Positions 17,382 to 27,130 of a stretch of DNA of 64,000 bases are shown here, one piece after another. The first letter of the stretch is position 1. Every line of letters begins with the position of its first letter. Made by a program: the position numbers and the translations under genes. Below the pieces are notes generated by a model. It was not told the origin of the DNA and searched no databases. It was given only the letters and a program-made list of their open reading frames with translations. Origin of the DNA: Mycobacterium stomatepiae. GTDB taxonomy: Bacteria; Actinomycetota; Actinomycetes; Mycobacteriales; Mycobacteriaceae. The stretch lies in assembly GCF_010731715.1 (NCBI RefSeq), contig NZ_AP022587.1, positions 62,001 through 126,000 of the forward strand, read 5' to 3'.

Positions 17382-18478
17382 TACAACACCACCACCGAGC
17401 GCAGCACCTTGCCGGCGTGCATCTTGTCGAACGCCTCCTCGATGTCGGTCAGCCCGATGCGTTCGGAGACGAACTTCTCCAGCGGGAGCCGGCCCTGCAG
17501 GTACAGATCGATCAGGGTGGGGAAGTCGCGTTCGGGCAGGCAGTCGCCGTACCACGACGACTTCAGCGATCCACCGCGCGAGAAAAAGTCGACCAGCGGC
17601 ATTTCCAGCTTCATATCCGGTGTCGGCACGCCCACCAACACTACGGTTCCGGCGAGGTCGCGGGCGTAGAAGGCCTGCTTCCAGGTCTCGGGCCGGCCGA
17701 CCGCGTCGATGACGACGTCGACGCCGAAGCCGTCGGTGAGGTTCTGGATGGTTTCGACCAAGTCTTTTCCGGCGTCGAGTTCGCGGGCATTGACCGTGTG
17801 GGTGGCACCGAACTTGCGGGCCCAGTCCAGCTTGGTGTTGTCGGTGTCGACGGCGATGATCTTCTTCGCGCCGACCAGCGCCGCGCCGGCGACCGCCGCG
17901 TCACCCACACCGCCGCAGCCGATCACTGCCACGGTGTCGTCGCGGTTGACCGCACCGGTGTTGATCGCGGCGCCGATGCCGGCCATCACGCCGCAGCCCA
18001 GCAGCCCGGCGACCGCCGGGTCGGCCTCGGGATTGACCTTGGTGCATTGCCCGGCGGCCACCAGCGTCTTGTCGGCGAACGCCCCGATACCCAGCGCGGG
18101 CGTCAGCTCGGTGCCGTCGGTCAGTGTCATCTTCTGGGTGGCGTTGAACGTGTCGAAACACAGGTGCGTCTTGCCGCGCTTGCAGGCCCGGCACTGGCCG
18201 CAGACCGCGCGCCAGTTCAGGATCACGAAGTCGCCCGGCGCCACCGACGTCACGCCCGGCCCGACGGCCTCGACCGTGCCCGCGGCCTCGTGGCCGAGCA
18301 GGAACGGGTACTCGTCGTTGATGCCGCCTTCCCGGTAAGTCAGGTCGGTATGGCACACCCCGCAGGCGATGACATCGACCAGTGCCTCTCCGGGCCCGGG
18401 GTCCGGGACGACGATGTCCACCAGTTCGACGGGCTGGCCCTTCTTGCGTGAAATGACTCCGCGCACTGTCTGACTCAT
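17381..18478 (-). CDS. mscR: S-nitrosomycothiol reductase / mycothiol-dependent formaldehyde dehydrogenase
   Basis: A 365-residue zinc alcohol dehydrogenase of class III type. Catalytic zinc: Cys in [10 protein letters not shown], the [12 protein letters not shown]is/Glu and a later Cys. Structural zinc: four Cys in [18 protein letters not shown]-binding: [14 protein letters not shown], with the acidic residue in IAVDTDN. It oxidises the mycothiol adduct of formaldehyde and reduces S-nitrosomycothiol. The sequence and its coupling to the MBL-fold gene match Rv2259-Rv2260. It is divergent from the methyltransferase at 18576. Confidence 0.92.
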   Translation of the reverse strand: MSQTVRGVISRKKGQPVELVDIVVPDPGPGEALVDVIACGVCHTDLTYREGGINDEYPFLLGHEAAGTVEAVGPGVTSVAPGDFVILNWRAVCGQCRACKRGKTHLCFDTFNATQKMTLTDGTELTPALGIGAFADKTLVAAGQCTKVNPEADPAVAGLLGCGVMAGIGAAINTGAVNRDDTVAVIGCGGVGDAAVAGAALVGAKKIIAVDTDNTKLDWARKFGATHTVNARELDAGKDLVETIQNLTDGFGVDVVIDAVGRPETWKQAFYARDLAGTVVLVGVPTPDMKLEMPLVDFFSRGGSLKSSWYGDCLPERDFPTLIDLYLQGRLPLEKFVSERIGLTDIEEAFDKMHAGKVLRSVVVL

Positions 18479-18575
18479 GGCCTACAACCTACTGTCGACG
18501 GCCATACACAGCGCGGCCGGGCGTCCACCCATCAGCCTTTGTCAACCGGCGCGACATTGAGCGGGTGTAGCGTCC

Positions 18576-19640
18576 GTGGACGTGACTTCTTTGGAGACCA
18601 CCGAAGATTTTGCGGGACGAATGGTTTCGGCAATCGACGGTGCGAGCCTTGCAATCCTGTTGAGTATTGGGCATCAGACCGGCCTGCTGGACACGATGGC
18701 CGGACTGGGGTCGGCCACCAGCGCGCAGATCGCCGACGCGGCGGGCCTCAACGAGCGCTACGTCCGGGAGTGGTTGGGCGGCATGACGACCGGACACGTC
18801 GTCGACTACGACGCCGGCGCCGGAACCTACACGCTGCCCGCGCACCGCGCCGCGGTGCTGACTCGCGCCGCCGGGCCGCACAACCTGGCCCTGGTGGCCC
18901 TGTTCCTTCCGCATCTCGCCGAAGTCGAGCAGAAAATCCTCCGATGCTTCCGCGAGGGTGGCGGGCTGCCCTATAGCGAGTTCCCGCGCTTCCACGCGCT
19001 GATGGCCGAGCAGAGCGCGGCGGTGTTCGACATCGCGCTCGTCGACGTCGTGCTGCCGTTGGTCGAGGGCCTGCCGGACCGATTGCGCTCCGGCGCCGAC
19101 GTCGCCGACTTCGGGTGCGGCAGCGGTCACGCGATCAACGTGATGGCACAGGCATTCCCGGCGAGCCGGTTCACCGGTATCGACTTCTCCGAAGAGGCCA
19201 TCGCGGCCGGCGTGGCGGAAGCGGCACGCCTCGGCCTGACCAATGCCGGTTTCGAGGCCCACAACCTGGCCGATCTGAACAAGACGGACGCCTACGACGT
19301 CATCACCGTGTTCGACGCCATCCACGATCAGGCGCAGCCGGCGCAGGTGCTGGAGAACATCCAGCGCGCCCTGCGGCCCGGCGGTGTCTTCCTGATGGCC
19401 GACATCAAGGCCTCCAGCCGGCTCGAGGAAAACGTCGACGTCCCGATGAGCACCTACCTCTACACCGTCTCGTTGATGCACTGCATGACGGTGTCGCTGG
19501 CGCTGGACGGCGCCGGGCTCGGCACGGCGTGGGGCACGCAGCTGGCCACCTCGATGCTCGTCGACGCCGGGTTCGACGACGTCCGGGTGCTCGAGATCGA
19601 GTCCGACCCGGTCAACAGCTACTACATCGCCACCAAGTGA
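18576..19640 (+). CDS. SAM-dependent methyltransferase with N-terminal winged helix (Rv2258c-like)
   Basis: A 354-residue protein. Residues 15-110 form a winged-helix segment of the O-methyltransferase dimerisation type ([23 protein letters not shown]). The methyltransferase fold starts near 175 with the SAM motif [19 protein letters not shown], then [25 protein letters not shown] and [13 protein letters not shown]. The start is GTG at 18576; a second GTG two codons in is possible. It overlaps the next gene by GTGA. Rv2258c of M. tuberculosis has the same size and neighbours; the methyl acceptor is not established. Confidence 0.88.
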   Translation: MDVTSLETTEDFAGRMVSAIDGASLAILLSIGHQTGLLDTMAGLGSATSAQIADAAGLNERYVREWLGGMTTGHVVDYDAGAGTYTLPAHRAAVLTRAAGPHNLALVALFLPHLAEVEQKILRCFREGGGLPYSEFPRFHALMAEQSAAVFDIALVDVVLPLVEGLPDRLRSGADVADFGCGSGHAINVMAQAFPASRFTGIDFSEEAIAAGVAEAARLGLTNAGFEAHNLADLNKTDAYDVITVFDAIHDQAQPAQVLENIQRALRPGGVFLMADIKASSRLEENVDVPMSTYLYTVSLMHCMTVSLALDGAGLGTAWGTQLATSMLVDAGFDDVRVLEIESDPVNSYYIATK

Positions 19641-20464
19641 CGCGCGCCGCTCTCGACGCCCTGGACGACTGGCCGGTGTCGGCTGCCGCCGCGGCGGTGA
19701 TCGGGCCCGCCGGCGTGCTGGCCACGCACGGCGACACCGAGCGGGTGTTCACGCTGGCTTCGGTCACCAAGCCGCTGGTGGCCCGCGCGGCGCAGGTCGC
19801 GATCGAGGAGGGCGTCGTCGAGCTGGAGACACCGGCCGGCCCGCCCGGCTCGACGGTCCGCCACCTGCTGGCGCACGCGTCGGGCCTGGCGATGCTGGAC
19901 GGACGAGTGCTGGCCAAACCCGGCACCCGGCGCATGTACTCCAATTACGGCTTCGCCGTGCTGGCCGAGACCATCGAGCGCGAGTCGGGCATCGACTTCG
20001 GCCGCTACCTCGCCGAGGCGGTGTGCGAGCCGCTGCAGATGCGCGCCACCCGGCTCGATGGCGGCACGGCGGAGGCCGGCTACGGGGCGACCTCGACGGT
20101 CGCCGACCTGGCGGCGTTCGCCGGCGACCTGCTGTGCCCGTCGACCGTCTCGGCCGAGCTGCACGCCGAGGCGACGACCGTGCAATTTCCCGGCCTGGAC
20201 GGGGTGCTGCCCGGCTACGGCGTGCAGCGGCCCAACGATTGGGGTCTGGGTTTCGAGATCCGCGATGGCAAATCGCCGCACTGGACGGGGGCGCGCAACT
20301 CGGCGCGAACCTACGGCCATTTCGGCCAGGCAGGTGGCTTCATCTGGGCAGATCCCGACGCTGAGCTGGTGCTGGTGGCCCTGACAGACCGCGATTTCGG
20401 CGACTGGGCGCTCGACTTATGGCCCGCCGTGGCCGACGCGGTGCTACTGCAATACATCAAATAG
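19637..20464 (+). CDS. Beta-lactamase-family serine hydrolase (Rv2257c-like)
   Basis: A 275-residue class C beta-lactamase/penicillin-binding-protein fold. The active-site SxxK is in [14 protein letters not shown] near residue 38, and YxN is in [17 protein letters not shown]-like motif is replaced by HFGQAGGF near the C-terminus, typical of esterase-like members. There is no signal peptide, so it acts in the cytoplasm, against an ester or amide rather than drug lactams. The GTG start overlaps the methyltransferase stop (GTGA), so the two are coupled. Same order as Rv2258c-Rv2257c. Confidence 0.87.
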   Translation: MTRAALDALDDWPVSAAAAAVIGPAGVLATHGDTERVFTLASVTKPLVARAAQVAIEEGVVELETPAGPPGSTVRHLLAHASGLAMLDGRVLAKPGTRRMYSNYGFAVLAETIERESGIDFGRYLAEAVCEPLQMRATRLDGGTAEAGYGATSTVADLAAFAGDLLCPSTVSAELHAEATTVQFPGLDGVLPGYGVQRPNDWGLGFEIRDGKSPHWTGARNSARTYGHFGQAGGFIWADPDAELVLVALTDRDFGDWALDLWPAVADAVLLQYIK

Positions 20465-20591
20465 GCACTCAGCACTAGCGCAACACGGGTATCACAGGGC
20501 ACAATAGACACGCACGAAACAAATGCATCCGCTTGCCGGTCCACCAGGTCGTTGGGGAAGACGTCCCTCGTGGAGCCGAAGGAGCAGGTAG

Positions 20592-21104
20592 ATGCGTGCG
20601 TCGAACCAATTCGCCGACGTGACGGCTGGTGTGGTGTACGTCCACGCCTCGCCCGCGGCGGTATGCCCGCATGTCGAGTGGGCGCTGTCGTCGACCCTGC
20701 AATCCAAGGCCAACCTGGTCTGGACACCGCAGCCGGCGATGCCCGGGCAGCTGCGTGCTGTCACCAACTGGGTCGGTCCGGTGGGTACCGGTGCCCGGTT
20801 GGCCAACGCGCTGCGGTCCTGGTCGGTGCTGCGGTTCGAGGTGACCGAGGATCCCAGCCCCGGAGTCGACGGCCACCGGTTCAGCCACACCCCGCAACTG
20901 GGCTTGTGGACCGGGGCGATGAGCGCCAACGGCGATGTCATGGTCGGCGAGATGCGGCTGCGGTCGATGATGGCGCAGGGCGCCGACTATCTGGCCGCCG
21001 AGCTCGACTCGGTGCTGGGCACTGCGTGGGACGAAGCACTCGAGCCGTACCGCGACGGCGGCGAAGCCGGCGAAGTCACGTGGCTCAGCCGGGGTGTCGG
21101 GTAA
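20592..21104 (+). CDS. DUF3145 protein (Rv2256c-like)
   Basis: A 170-residue protein that matches the actinobacterial DUF3145 family: FADVTAGVVYVHASPAAVCPHVEWAL at the start, TNWVGPVGTGARLANALRSW in the middle and EVTWLSRGVG at the end. It is cytoplasmic, with no catalytic motif I can name; the function is unknown. AGGAGCAGG precedes the ATG. A promoter-like CACAATAGAC lies about 90 bp upstream, in the 127-bp gap after the previous gene, so it probably has its own promoter. Confidence 0.85.
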   Translation: MRASNQFADVTAGVVYVHASPAAVCPHVEWALSSTLQSKANLVWTPQPAMPGQLRAVTNWVGPVGTGARLANALRSWSVLRFEVTEDPSPGVDGHRFSHTPQLGLWTGAMSANGDVMVGEMRLRSMMAQGADYLAAELDSVLGTAWDEALEPYRDGGEAGEVTWLSRGVG

Positions 21105-21113
21105 GCAGTCGAA

Positions 21114-21623
21114 CTAAACGGTCGGTGGGTTCGCCGGAGCGGCGGACACCGGCATATCGACATTGCCCTGACACGCACCGCTTTTGATGTCGGTGTGAAA
21201 GACGCCGGTCAGGACGCCGTTCGCCCCGGGCGTATAGGCCGTGATCGATTTGGCCGGGTCGGATTCGGTTGTCCCGTCGGGCAATAGGCAGTCCCACTGC
21301 CAGGTCATCTCGCGCACCCACTGCGACCCGTTCCAGGTGAATTCGATCGTCTTCGGCATGGAGTCGTTCTTGGGCGGTGGCGGGTCGTTCACCGTGGCGG
21401 TGCAGATATTGGCGGTGCACTTCGAGGTGATCGAAACGCTGGCCCGGTGGGCGAATTCGGGTTGTTTGGCCGCCATGCTGGTGCCAACCTTCGCGTTGGC
21501 GGACAGCGTCAGCATGTACTGCCCGTTCCACAGCGGGTCGGCCGCCTGGGCGGGGGCCGAGGCCAGCGTGCCGCCGAGCGTGACGGCCGCGGCGACCAGC
21601 GTCGTTGTGCGATATCGCGACAT
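21114..21623 (-). CDS. Small secreted protein (Rv2253-like)
   Basis: A 169-residue exported protein. The signal peptide MSRYRTTTLVAAAVTLGGTLASAPAQA is cleaved before ADPLWNG. The mature part starts with LWNGQYMLTLSANAKVGTS and contains SKCTANICTATV, WDCLLPDGTTESDP and SGACQGNVDMP; the four cysteines probably make two disulfides. Rv2253 has the same pattern and place. It is one of a mycobacterial group of small secreted proteins with no known activity. It is convergent with the DUF3145 gene. Confidence 0.83.
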   Translation of the reverse strand: MSRYRTTTLVAAAVTLGGTLASAPAQAADPLWNGQYMLTLSANAKVGTSMAAKQPEFAHRASVSITSKCTANICTATVNDPPPPKNDSMPKTIEFTWNGSQWVREMTWQWDCLLPDGTTESDPAKSITAYTPGANGVLTGVFHTDIKSGACQGNVDMPVSAAPANPPTV

Positions 21624-21690
21624 CGTTCCTCCCAGGGCAGCGCTCCCACGGCGCAGGTCTGCCCTGATGTCGCGTTTGTCGCAGCAGTTG

Positions 21691-22602
21691 TTACACCGCT
21701 GGACGCAGAATCCGCAGTGCGCCGGGCACCGCGGAGAGCTCCGCGGGCGGCAGGCCGGCGAAGTCGCCGTCGGCGTAGACGTTGATGCCGGGGCATTCGA
21801 CGTGGATCGTCTTGGCGCGCGCCGTGGTGACCTCGTCGAGTTCGACGTGCGTGCCCTTCAGCACCGTGGGGAACAGCCGGACGAATTTCGTCCGGGATGC
21901 GGTGTGCGCCATCGTGATGTCGAGCAGGCCGTCGGTGTAGTCGGCATTCGGACAGATCAAGAGCCCGCCGCCGTAGCTTCGGGTATTTCCGAAGGCCGCC
22001 AGGGTGATGTCGGCGTCGATCTCCCTGGTGCCGTCGAGCACCAAGCGGAACGGCAACATCCGCAGTTGCGTGAGTTCGGCGAGCATCGCGACGTAATAAC
22101 GCAGCCGCCCGTGCGGCCAGCTCATCCGGTTGGCGCGATCGGTGACCAGGGAATCGAATCCGGCGGCGGCCACGGTGCCGAACCACTTGTCCTGGCCGGC
22201 GGCGTCACGGATTCGGCCTAGATCGATCGTCTGGGTCCAGCCGTCGACGACGATGTCCGCAGCCGCCTCGGGATCCTTTGTGGGAATGCCGAATTCGCGG
22301 GCGTGATCGTTGCCGGTGCCCGCCGGGATGATGCCCAGCGGAATGTCGGTGCCCGCCAATACTTGTAGCGCGTTGGAGATGACGCCGTCGCCACCGGTGG
22401 CCACCAGCGCGCCGGTGCCACGTTCGATGGCCGCGGCGGCGAGATGCCGGGCGTCTTGCGCGTCGTCGCCGATGATCTCGTTGACCTCGACCCCGCGCGC
22501 GTGTAGCCGCGCGATGGCGGCCTCCGCGACGTGAATGGCGGTACCGTGCCCCGACAGGGGATTGGTCAGCGCGGTGACCTTGGCGATCTCGCGACGAATC
22601 AC
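21691..22602 (-). CDS. Diacylglycerol kinase-family lipid kinase (Rv2252-like)
   Basis: A 303-residue lipid kinase of the DagK/YegS type. TALTNPLSGHG is the N-terminal phosphate-contact segment, LVATGGDGVISN the GGDGxxxN catalytic loop, GIIPAGTGNDHAREFGI the second glycine loop, and ECPGINVYADGD lies near the end. Rv2252 phosphorylates diacylglycerol and takes part in phosphatidylinositol mannoside synthesis. The GTG start overlaps the stop of the FAD oxidase (GTGA), so the two proteins are made together. Upstream open frame inside the oxidase is not used. Confidence 0.92.
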   Translation of the reverse strand: MIRREIAKVTALTNPLSGHGTAIHVAEAAIARLHARGVEVNEIIGDDAQDARHLAAAAIERGTGALVATGGDGVISNALQVLAGTDIPLGIIPAGTGNDHAREFGIPTKDPEAAADIVVDGWTQTIDLGRIRDAAGQDKWFGTVAAAGFDSLVTDRANRMSWPHGRLRYYVAMLAELTQLRMLPFRLVLDGTREIDADITLAAFGNTRSYGGGLLICPNADYTDGLLDITMAHTASRTKFVRLFPTVLKGTHVELDEVTTARAKTIHVECPGINVYADGDFAGLPPAELSAVPGALRILRPAV

Positions 22603-24206
22603 GGAATGAGCTTGCCGGGGTTGAGGATTCCCGCCGGATCCAGGGTCGCCTTGACCGCGCGCAACACCCGCACACCCAGGTCGCCCACCTCGTCGCGCAT
22701 CCAGGGCCGGTGGTCGGCACCGACCGCGTGGTGATGGGTGATGGTGCCGCCGGTGGCGATGATCGCGTCCGACGCGGCCTTCTTGGCGGCCTGCCACTGC
22801 TCGATCGGATTGCCGCGCTGCCCTGCGACGACGGTGAAGTACAACGATGCGCCGGTGGGGTACACGTGCGAAATGTGGCACAACACCAACGCCGGTGTCC
22901 CGGATTCGGCCAACGCGGTGGTCAGTGCCTCGGTGACGGCCGCCTTCAGCGCCGGAACGTTCGACCAGTCGGTGGCGGTCTCCAGCGTCTCGCAGAGTGC
23001 GCCCGCGGCCAGCAGCGAGTCGCGCAGATACGGCGCGCCGAACCGGCCGCGCTCCCAGGCCTGCGCGGGACCCTCACCCAACGACGTGCCGCCCCGAGCG
23101 CTTAACAGTGCGCTGGTCTCGGCGTGCCGGCTCTCGACGTGTTCCTTGGTGCCCTCGAAGACGGTGATGCCCAGGCAGCCGCCGGTGATCTGGTTTTCCC
23201 CGATCGACTCGGTGGTGGCCAGGTTGACGCCGGTCTCGGCCTCGTCGGACAGCCGAACGACGGTGGGGCCGGTCGCATTCTGCGTGATCGCGCGTAGCGC
23301 CGCGGTCCCGGTCGCGAAGTCGGGGAACGACCAGGCCTCGTAGCTGACCGCTTCCGGCGTGGGGTGCACCCGCAGACGCACCTGCGTGATCACGCCAAAG
23401 GTGCCCTCCGACCCGATCAGCAGCTGACGCAGGTCGGGGCCGGCGGCCGATTCGGGTCCGCGGCCCAGGTCCAGCGTTCCCGCCGGGGTGATCATCCGCA
23501 GCCCGCGCACCATGTCGTTGAACCGGCCGTAGCCGGCCGAATCCTGGCCCGACGAACGGGTCGCGGCGAAGCCGCCAATGGTGGCGAATTGGAAGCTCTG
23601 CGGGAAATGCCCCAGCGAGTAGCCGCGCTCGCCGAGCAGACGTTCGGCGTCCGGACCGGTGAGGCCCGCGCCCAGCACGGCCTGCCCGGACACCTCGTCG
23701 AGGGAAATGAGCTGGTCGAAGCGACGCAGATCGAGCGACACGACCGCGCCGAAGTCGCCGCGGATGGGGTCGAGGCCGCCGACCACGCTGGTGCCGCCGC
23801 CGAACGGCACGACGGCGATGCCGTGTTCGGAGCAGTAGCGCAGGATTTCGCGGACGGAATCGTCGTCGCCGGGCAGCAGGATCGCGTCGGGTGCGTCCTG
23901 CGCAGCGGCTTTGCGCCTCAGCAGGTCGAGAGTGGACTTGCCGCCGGCGTGCAGCAGCCGATCGCGATCGTCGGTGCGGCAGTACTCGGCGCCGACGATG
24001 CCGGCGAGTGCGTCTTGGTCGGCCCGCGAGAGCGCCGACGGACGCAGCTGCACCTGGTCGGCGGCGAGCTCGGCGTGGTCCGAGTCTTCCAGTCCGACGG
24101 CCTGTTTCAGCAGCGACCGGATGCCGTCGGAGAGTGGTTTGGCGCTGGCGGGATCTCCCCACGCGTTCCATTTCATCGGCGGCAGGAGTTGCTCGGATTG
24201 CGTCAT
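22599..24206 (-). CDS. FAD-linked oxidase, alkyldihydroxyacetonephosphate synthase-like (Rv2251-like)
   Basis: A 535-residue VAO/PCMH flavoprotein. The FAD segment is at residues 110-290: AILLPGDDDSVREILRYC, then VPFGGGTSVVGG, GHFPQSFQFATIGGFAATRSSGQDS and GSEGTFGVITQVRLRVHP. C-terminal DHRPWMRDEVG and HHHAVGADH fit the ADPS/D-lactate oxidase subgroup, and the N-terminal MKWNAWGDP is typical of mycobacterial members. Coupling to a diacylglycerol-kinase gene suggests ether- or glycerol-lipid metabolism; that is inference. It is divergent from the TetR gene with only 17 bp between starts, an imperfect palindrome (GTNANANTNTNAC) lying there as a possible operator. Confidence 0.88.
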   Translation of the reverse strand: MTQSEQLLPPMKWNAWGDPASAKPLSDGIRSLLKQAVGLEDSDHAELAADQVQLRPSALSRADQDALAGIVGAEYCRTDDRDRLLHAGGKSTLDLLRRKAAAQDAPDAILLPGDDDSVREILRYCSEHGIAVVPFGGGTSVVGGLDPIRGDFGAVVSLDLRRFDQLISLDEVSGQAVLGAGLTGPDAERLLGERGYSLGHFPQSFQFATIGGFAATRSSGQDSAGYGRFNDMVRGLRMITPAGTLDLGRGPESAAGPDLRQLLIGSEGTFGVITQVRLRVHPTPEAVSYEAWSFPDFATGTAALRAITQNATGPTVVRLSDEAETGVNLATTESIGENQITGGCLGITVFEGTKEHVESRHAETSALLSARGGTSLGEGPAQAWERGRFGAPYLRDSLLAAGALCETLETATDWSNVPALKAAVTEALTTALAESGTPALVLCHISHVYPTGASLYFTVVAGQRGNPIEQWQAAKKAASDAIIATGGTITHHHAVGADHRPWMRDEVGDLGVRVLRAVKATLDPAGILNPGKLIP

Positions 24207-24223
24207 GCGTTACAGTATTACAC

Positions 24224-24796
24224 ATGCTGTCAATCAGTAATGCAGGATTGGATGTGGGCGAGCGGATCCTCTCGGCGGCCGCCAGCTGTGTGGTCGATTT
24301 CGGGGTGGACCGGGTGACGCTCGCCGAGATCGCGCGGCGCGCGGGCGTCAGCCGGCCGACCGTGTACCGCCGATGGCCGGACACGCCGTCGATCGTGGCG
24401 TCGCTGCTGACCCAACGGATCACTGGTGTGATGGAAGAGGCGCCGCTACTGGGTGAAGACCGTGAATCGCTGGTCCGCCAAATAGCTTCGGTGGCCGATC
24501 TGCTGCGCCGCGACGAGCTGATCATGTCGGTGATGCATTCGCACCTGGCGTCGACCTACATCACCGAACGCCTCGGCGAAAGCCAGCAGATGCTGATCGG
24601 CGCGCTGGCCGACCGGTTGCGGGTGGCTCAGCGCCACGGCAGCGTGCGCGCCGGCGATCCGCTGCAGATGGCCACGATGGTGTTGCTGATCGCGCAGTCG
24701 ACGATCCAGTCCGAGCGGATCGTGCGCCCGATCCTCGATGCCGACGCGCTGGCCACCGAACTCACCCACTCGCTGAACGGATACCTGTCGTCATGA
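24224..24796 (+). CDS. TetR-family regulator (Rv2250c-like)
   Basis: A 190-residue TetR protein with an N-terminal helix-turn-helix at residues 15-60 (ILSAAASCVVDFGVDRVTLAEIARRAGV, then SRPTVYRRWPDTPSIV) and a helical ligand domain. The 17-bp gap to the divergent FAD oxidase leaves room for only one operator, so it probably represses both directions. Its stop overlaps the glpD start (ATGA), so regulator and dehydrogenase are cotranscribed. The ligand is unknown; a glycerol-phosphate or acyl-glycerol compound would fit. The start has no strong Shine-Dalgarno and is possibly leaderless. Confidence 0.88.
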   Translation: MLSISNAGLDVGERILSAAASCVVDFGVDRVTLAEIARRAGVSRPTVYRRWPDTPSIVASLLTQRITGVMEEAPLLGEDRESLVRQIASVADLLRRDELIMSVMHSHLASTYITERLGESQQMLIGALADRLRVAQRHGSVRAGDPLQMATMVLLIAQSTIQSERIVRPILDADALATELTHSLNGYLSS

Positions 24797-26337
24797 CCGC
24801 CGCCTTGAATGCCGCCCGCCGCGCCGCCGAACTGAACACGCTGGCCGATGGCGCGCCGCTGGACGTGCTGGTGATCGGCGGCGGCATCACCGGGGTCGGC
24901 ATCGCGCTGGACGCGGCGTCGCGCGGGCTGCGCGTGGCGCTGGTGGAGAAGCACGACCTGGCGTTCGGCACCAGCCGCTGGAGTTCCAAGCTGGTCCACG
25001 GCGGGCTGCGCTACCTGGCGACCGGCAACATCGGAATCGCCCGGCGCTGCGCCATCGAGCGCGGAATCCTGATGACGCGCAACGCCCCTCACCTCGTGCA
25101 CGCGATGCCGCAATTGGTTCCGTTGCTGCCGTCGATGAGTCACCCCAAGCGCGCGTTGGTGCGCGCGGGATTCCTCGCCGGCGACGCCTTGCGGGCGCTG
25201 GCCGGAACCCCGTCGTCGACCCTGCCGCGCTCGCGCCGGGTGCTCGCTGACCGAGTCGTGGAGATGACGCCGACGGTGCGCCGCGACGGCCTCGACGGCG
25301 GATTGCTGGCCTATGACGGGCAGTTGATCGACGACGCCCGCCTGGTCACCGCCGTCGCGCGCACCGCGGCCCAGTACGGCGCCCGCATTCTCACCTACGT
25401 CGAGGCATCCGGAGCCACCGGTACCTCGGCGCGGTTGACCGATCGCCGCACCGGGCAGTCTTTCGACGTGTCCGCCGCCGCGGTGATCAACGCGGCCGGG
25501 GTGTGGGCGGGGGAGATCGACGGCTCGTTGCGGTTGCGGCCCAGCCGCGGGACCCACCTCGTCTTCGACGCCGGCGCTTTCGGCAATCCGACTGCGGCAC
25601 TGACGATTCCGATCCCCGGCGAGCTCAACCGCTTCGTGTTCGCAATGCCCGAACAACTGGGCCGGGTGTACCTCGGCCTCACCGACGAGGCCGCGCCCGG
25701 CCCGATTCCCGATGTGCCGGAGCCGTCGCCGGACGAGGTCGCGTTCCTGCTCGACACAGTCAACACCGCGCTGGGGACCGCGCTGTCGACCACCGACGTG
25801 ATTGGCTCCTACGCCGGGCTGCGGCCGCTGATCGACACCGGCGGTGCCGGTTTCGAAGGCCGCACCGCCGACGTGTCGCGCGAGCACGCCGTCGTCGAGT
25901 CGCCGTCCGGGGTCATCAGCGTGATCGGTGGCAAGCTGACCGAATACCGGTTCATGGCCGAAGACGTCCTGGACCGCGCGGTCAGCCTGCGGTACCTGCA
26001 GGCCGGGAGTTGCCGGACCCGCAATCTGCCGCTAATCGGGGCGCCATCGAATCCCGGGCCGCTCGCGGTTCCGGGGGCCGAGCTGCCCGCGTCGCTGGTG
26101 GCGCGCTACGGCGCCGAGGCGTTCAACGTCGTGGCGGTTGCTCATTGCGAACACCCGACCGCGCCGGTCGCCGAGGGCATCGACGTGACCCGCGCGGAGT
26201 TCGAATACGCCGTCACCCACGAATGTGCGCTCGACGCCGACGACCTCCTCGATCGCCGGACTCGGATCGGGCTGGTGCCGCGCGATCGCGAGCGGGCACT
26301 GGCCGTGGCCGAGGAGTTCCTGGCGGGAGTCGGCTGA
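24793..26337 (+). CDS. glpD1: Aerobic glycerol-3-phosphate dehydrogenase
   Basis: A 514-residue FAD enzyme that oxidises glycerol 3-phosphate to dihydroxyacetone phosphate at the membrane and feeds electrons to quinone. The N-terminal FAD site is LDVLVIGGGITGVGIALDAASRG, followed by the DAO/GlpD signature FGTSRWSSKLVHGGLRYL, AAVINAAGVWAGEI and GGKLTEYRFMAEDV; the C-terminal GlpD cap includes FEYAVTHECALDADDLLDRRTRIG. Length and neighbours (TetR upstream, FAS-II locus beyond) match Rv2249c. The ATGA overlap with tetR implies coupling. Confidence 0.92.
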   Translation: MTAALNAARRAAELNTLADGAPLDVLVIGGGITGVGIALDAASRGLRVALVEKHDLAFGTSRWSSKLVHGGLRYLATGNIGIARRCAIERGILMTRNAPHLVHAMPQLVPLLPSMSHPKRALVRAGFLAGDALRALAGTPSSTLPRSRRVLADRVVEMTPTVRRDGLDGGLLAYDGQLIDDARLVTAVARTAAQYGARILTYVEASGATGTSARLTDRRTGQSFDVSAAAVINAAGVWAGEIDGSLRLRPSRGTHLVFDAGAFGNPTAALTIPIPGELNRFVFAMPEQLGRVYLGLTDEAAPGPIPDVPEPSPDEVAFLLDTVNTALGTALSTTDVIGSYAGLRPLIDTGGAGFEGRTADVSREHAVVESPSGVISVIGGKLTEYRFMAEDVLDRAVSLRYLQAGSCRTRNLPLIGAPSNPGPLAVPGAELPASLVARYGAEAFNVVAVAHCEHPTAPVAEGIDVTRAEFEYAVTHECALDADDLLDRRTRIGLVPRDRERALAVAEEFLAGVG

Positions 26338-26383
26338 CGTGGTCGGGCTGAAGCGGGTCGGGTGACTGCGCCGCCGGATACCA

Positions 26384-26402
26384 TAAACGGAACTAGTGCG
26401 TA
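26384..26402. promoter_or_regulatory. Candidate TetR operator upstream of the second TetR gene
   Basis: TAAACGGAACTA followed by GTGCGTA. The left half matches 11 of 12 bases of the operator-like palindrome before the FAD monooxygenase at 27092, and the right half AGTGCGTAT is a one-base-shorter variant of its partner. It lies 18 bp before the TetR ATG, which fits autoregulation. Confidence 0.5.
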
Positions 26403-26420
26403 TCGATAAGGAAACGGTGC

Positions 26421-27053
26421 ATGGAGCTCGAAGGCGGCCAGGCGGCGCCCACCTCTCGCCGGACTCGAAGCAGGGGACGCCTCGATCGTTCGTTGGACAC
26501 CGCGATCCTCGACGCGACGCTGACTGGTCTGGCCGAAGCGGGCTATGACCGATTGAGCATGGACGACGTCGCGTCGCGCGCCGGCGTCGGAAAGGCGGCG
26601 ATTTATCGTCGCTGGCCGTCGAAGGCCGTGGTGGTTGCCGATGCCATCGCTCACTGGAGACGGCGACTGGGACCCGTCGAACCGCCCAACACCGGGAGCC
26701 TCCGCGGCGATATAGACGCGCTGGTTGCCGCCACACCTGACCTGGATAATGCTGATTCGCACATGATTCGGGTCGTTGTCGGGGTGGCGACGGCGGCGAT
26801 GCACAACCCCATCCTGGCGGCGGCCCTCGACGACCTGGTGCTCTCCACTCCGCGGCAGGTGGTGCGGGCGGTGCTCGACCATGCGCTGGCTCGCGGGGAG
26901 ATTCCGGCCGGCCGTGACCTGAGCCTGATTCCCGATGTTGCGTTGGGCCTCAACGTATTGCGGGTGATCACGGGACGGCCGATCGACCGCGTCTACGTCC
27001 GGCGCGTGCTCGAAGACGTCATCTTGCCGCTTGCCGGCGGGCCAACGCCGTAG
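26421..27053 (+). CDS. TetR-family regulator of the adjacent monooxygenase
   Basis: A 210-residue TetR protein. A disordered basic N-terminus (TSRRTRSRGRLDRS) leads to the helix-turn-helix (ILDATLTGLAEAGYDRLSMDDVASRAGV, GKAAIYRRWPSKAVVV) and a TetR_C-type ligand domain. It does not belong to the block shared with M. tuberculosis; with the two genes after it, it looks inserted between glpD and accD6. The related operator-like sequences in front of it and in front of the monooxygenase suggest that it represses both. GGAAACGG supplies a weak ribosome-binding site. Confidence 0.85.
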   Translation: MELEGGQAAPTSRRTRSRGRLDRSLDTAILDATLTGLAEAGYDRLSMDDVASRAGVGKAAIYRRWPSKAVVVADAIAHWRRRLGPVEPPNTGSLRGDIDALVAATPDLDNADSHMIRVVVGVATAAMHNPILAAALDDLVLSTPRQVVRAVLDHALARGEIPAGRDLSLIPDVALGLNVLRVITGRPIDRVYVRRVLEDVILPLAGGPTP

Positions 27054-27091
27054 GTATTGCGCCTTCCAGCGCGGCGTGCCACATTAGACCT

Positions 27092-27117
27092 TATACGGAA
27101 CTACCCAGTTCCGCATA
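27092..27117. promoter_or_regulatory. Operator-like palindrome before the FAD monooxygenase
   Basis: TATACGGAACTA, CC, CAGTTCCGCATA: ten of the twelve positions of the two arms pair. It lies one base before the first possible ATG (27119), so bound repressor would block the promoter or the transcription start. Its left arm also occurs before the TetR gene at 26421. Confidence 0.6.
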
Positions 27118-27130
27118 GATGGGAATGGCG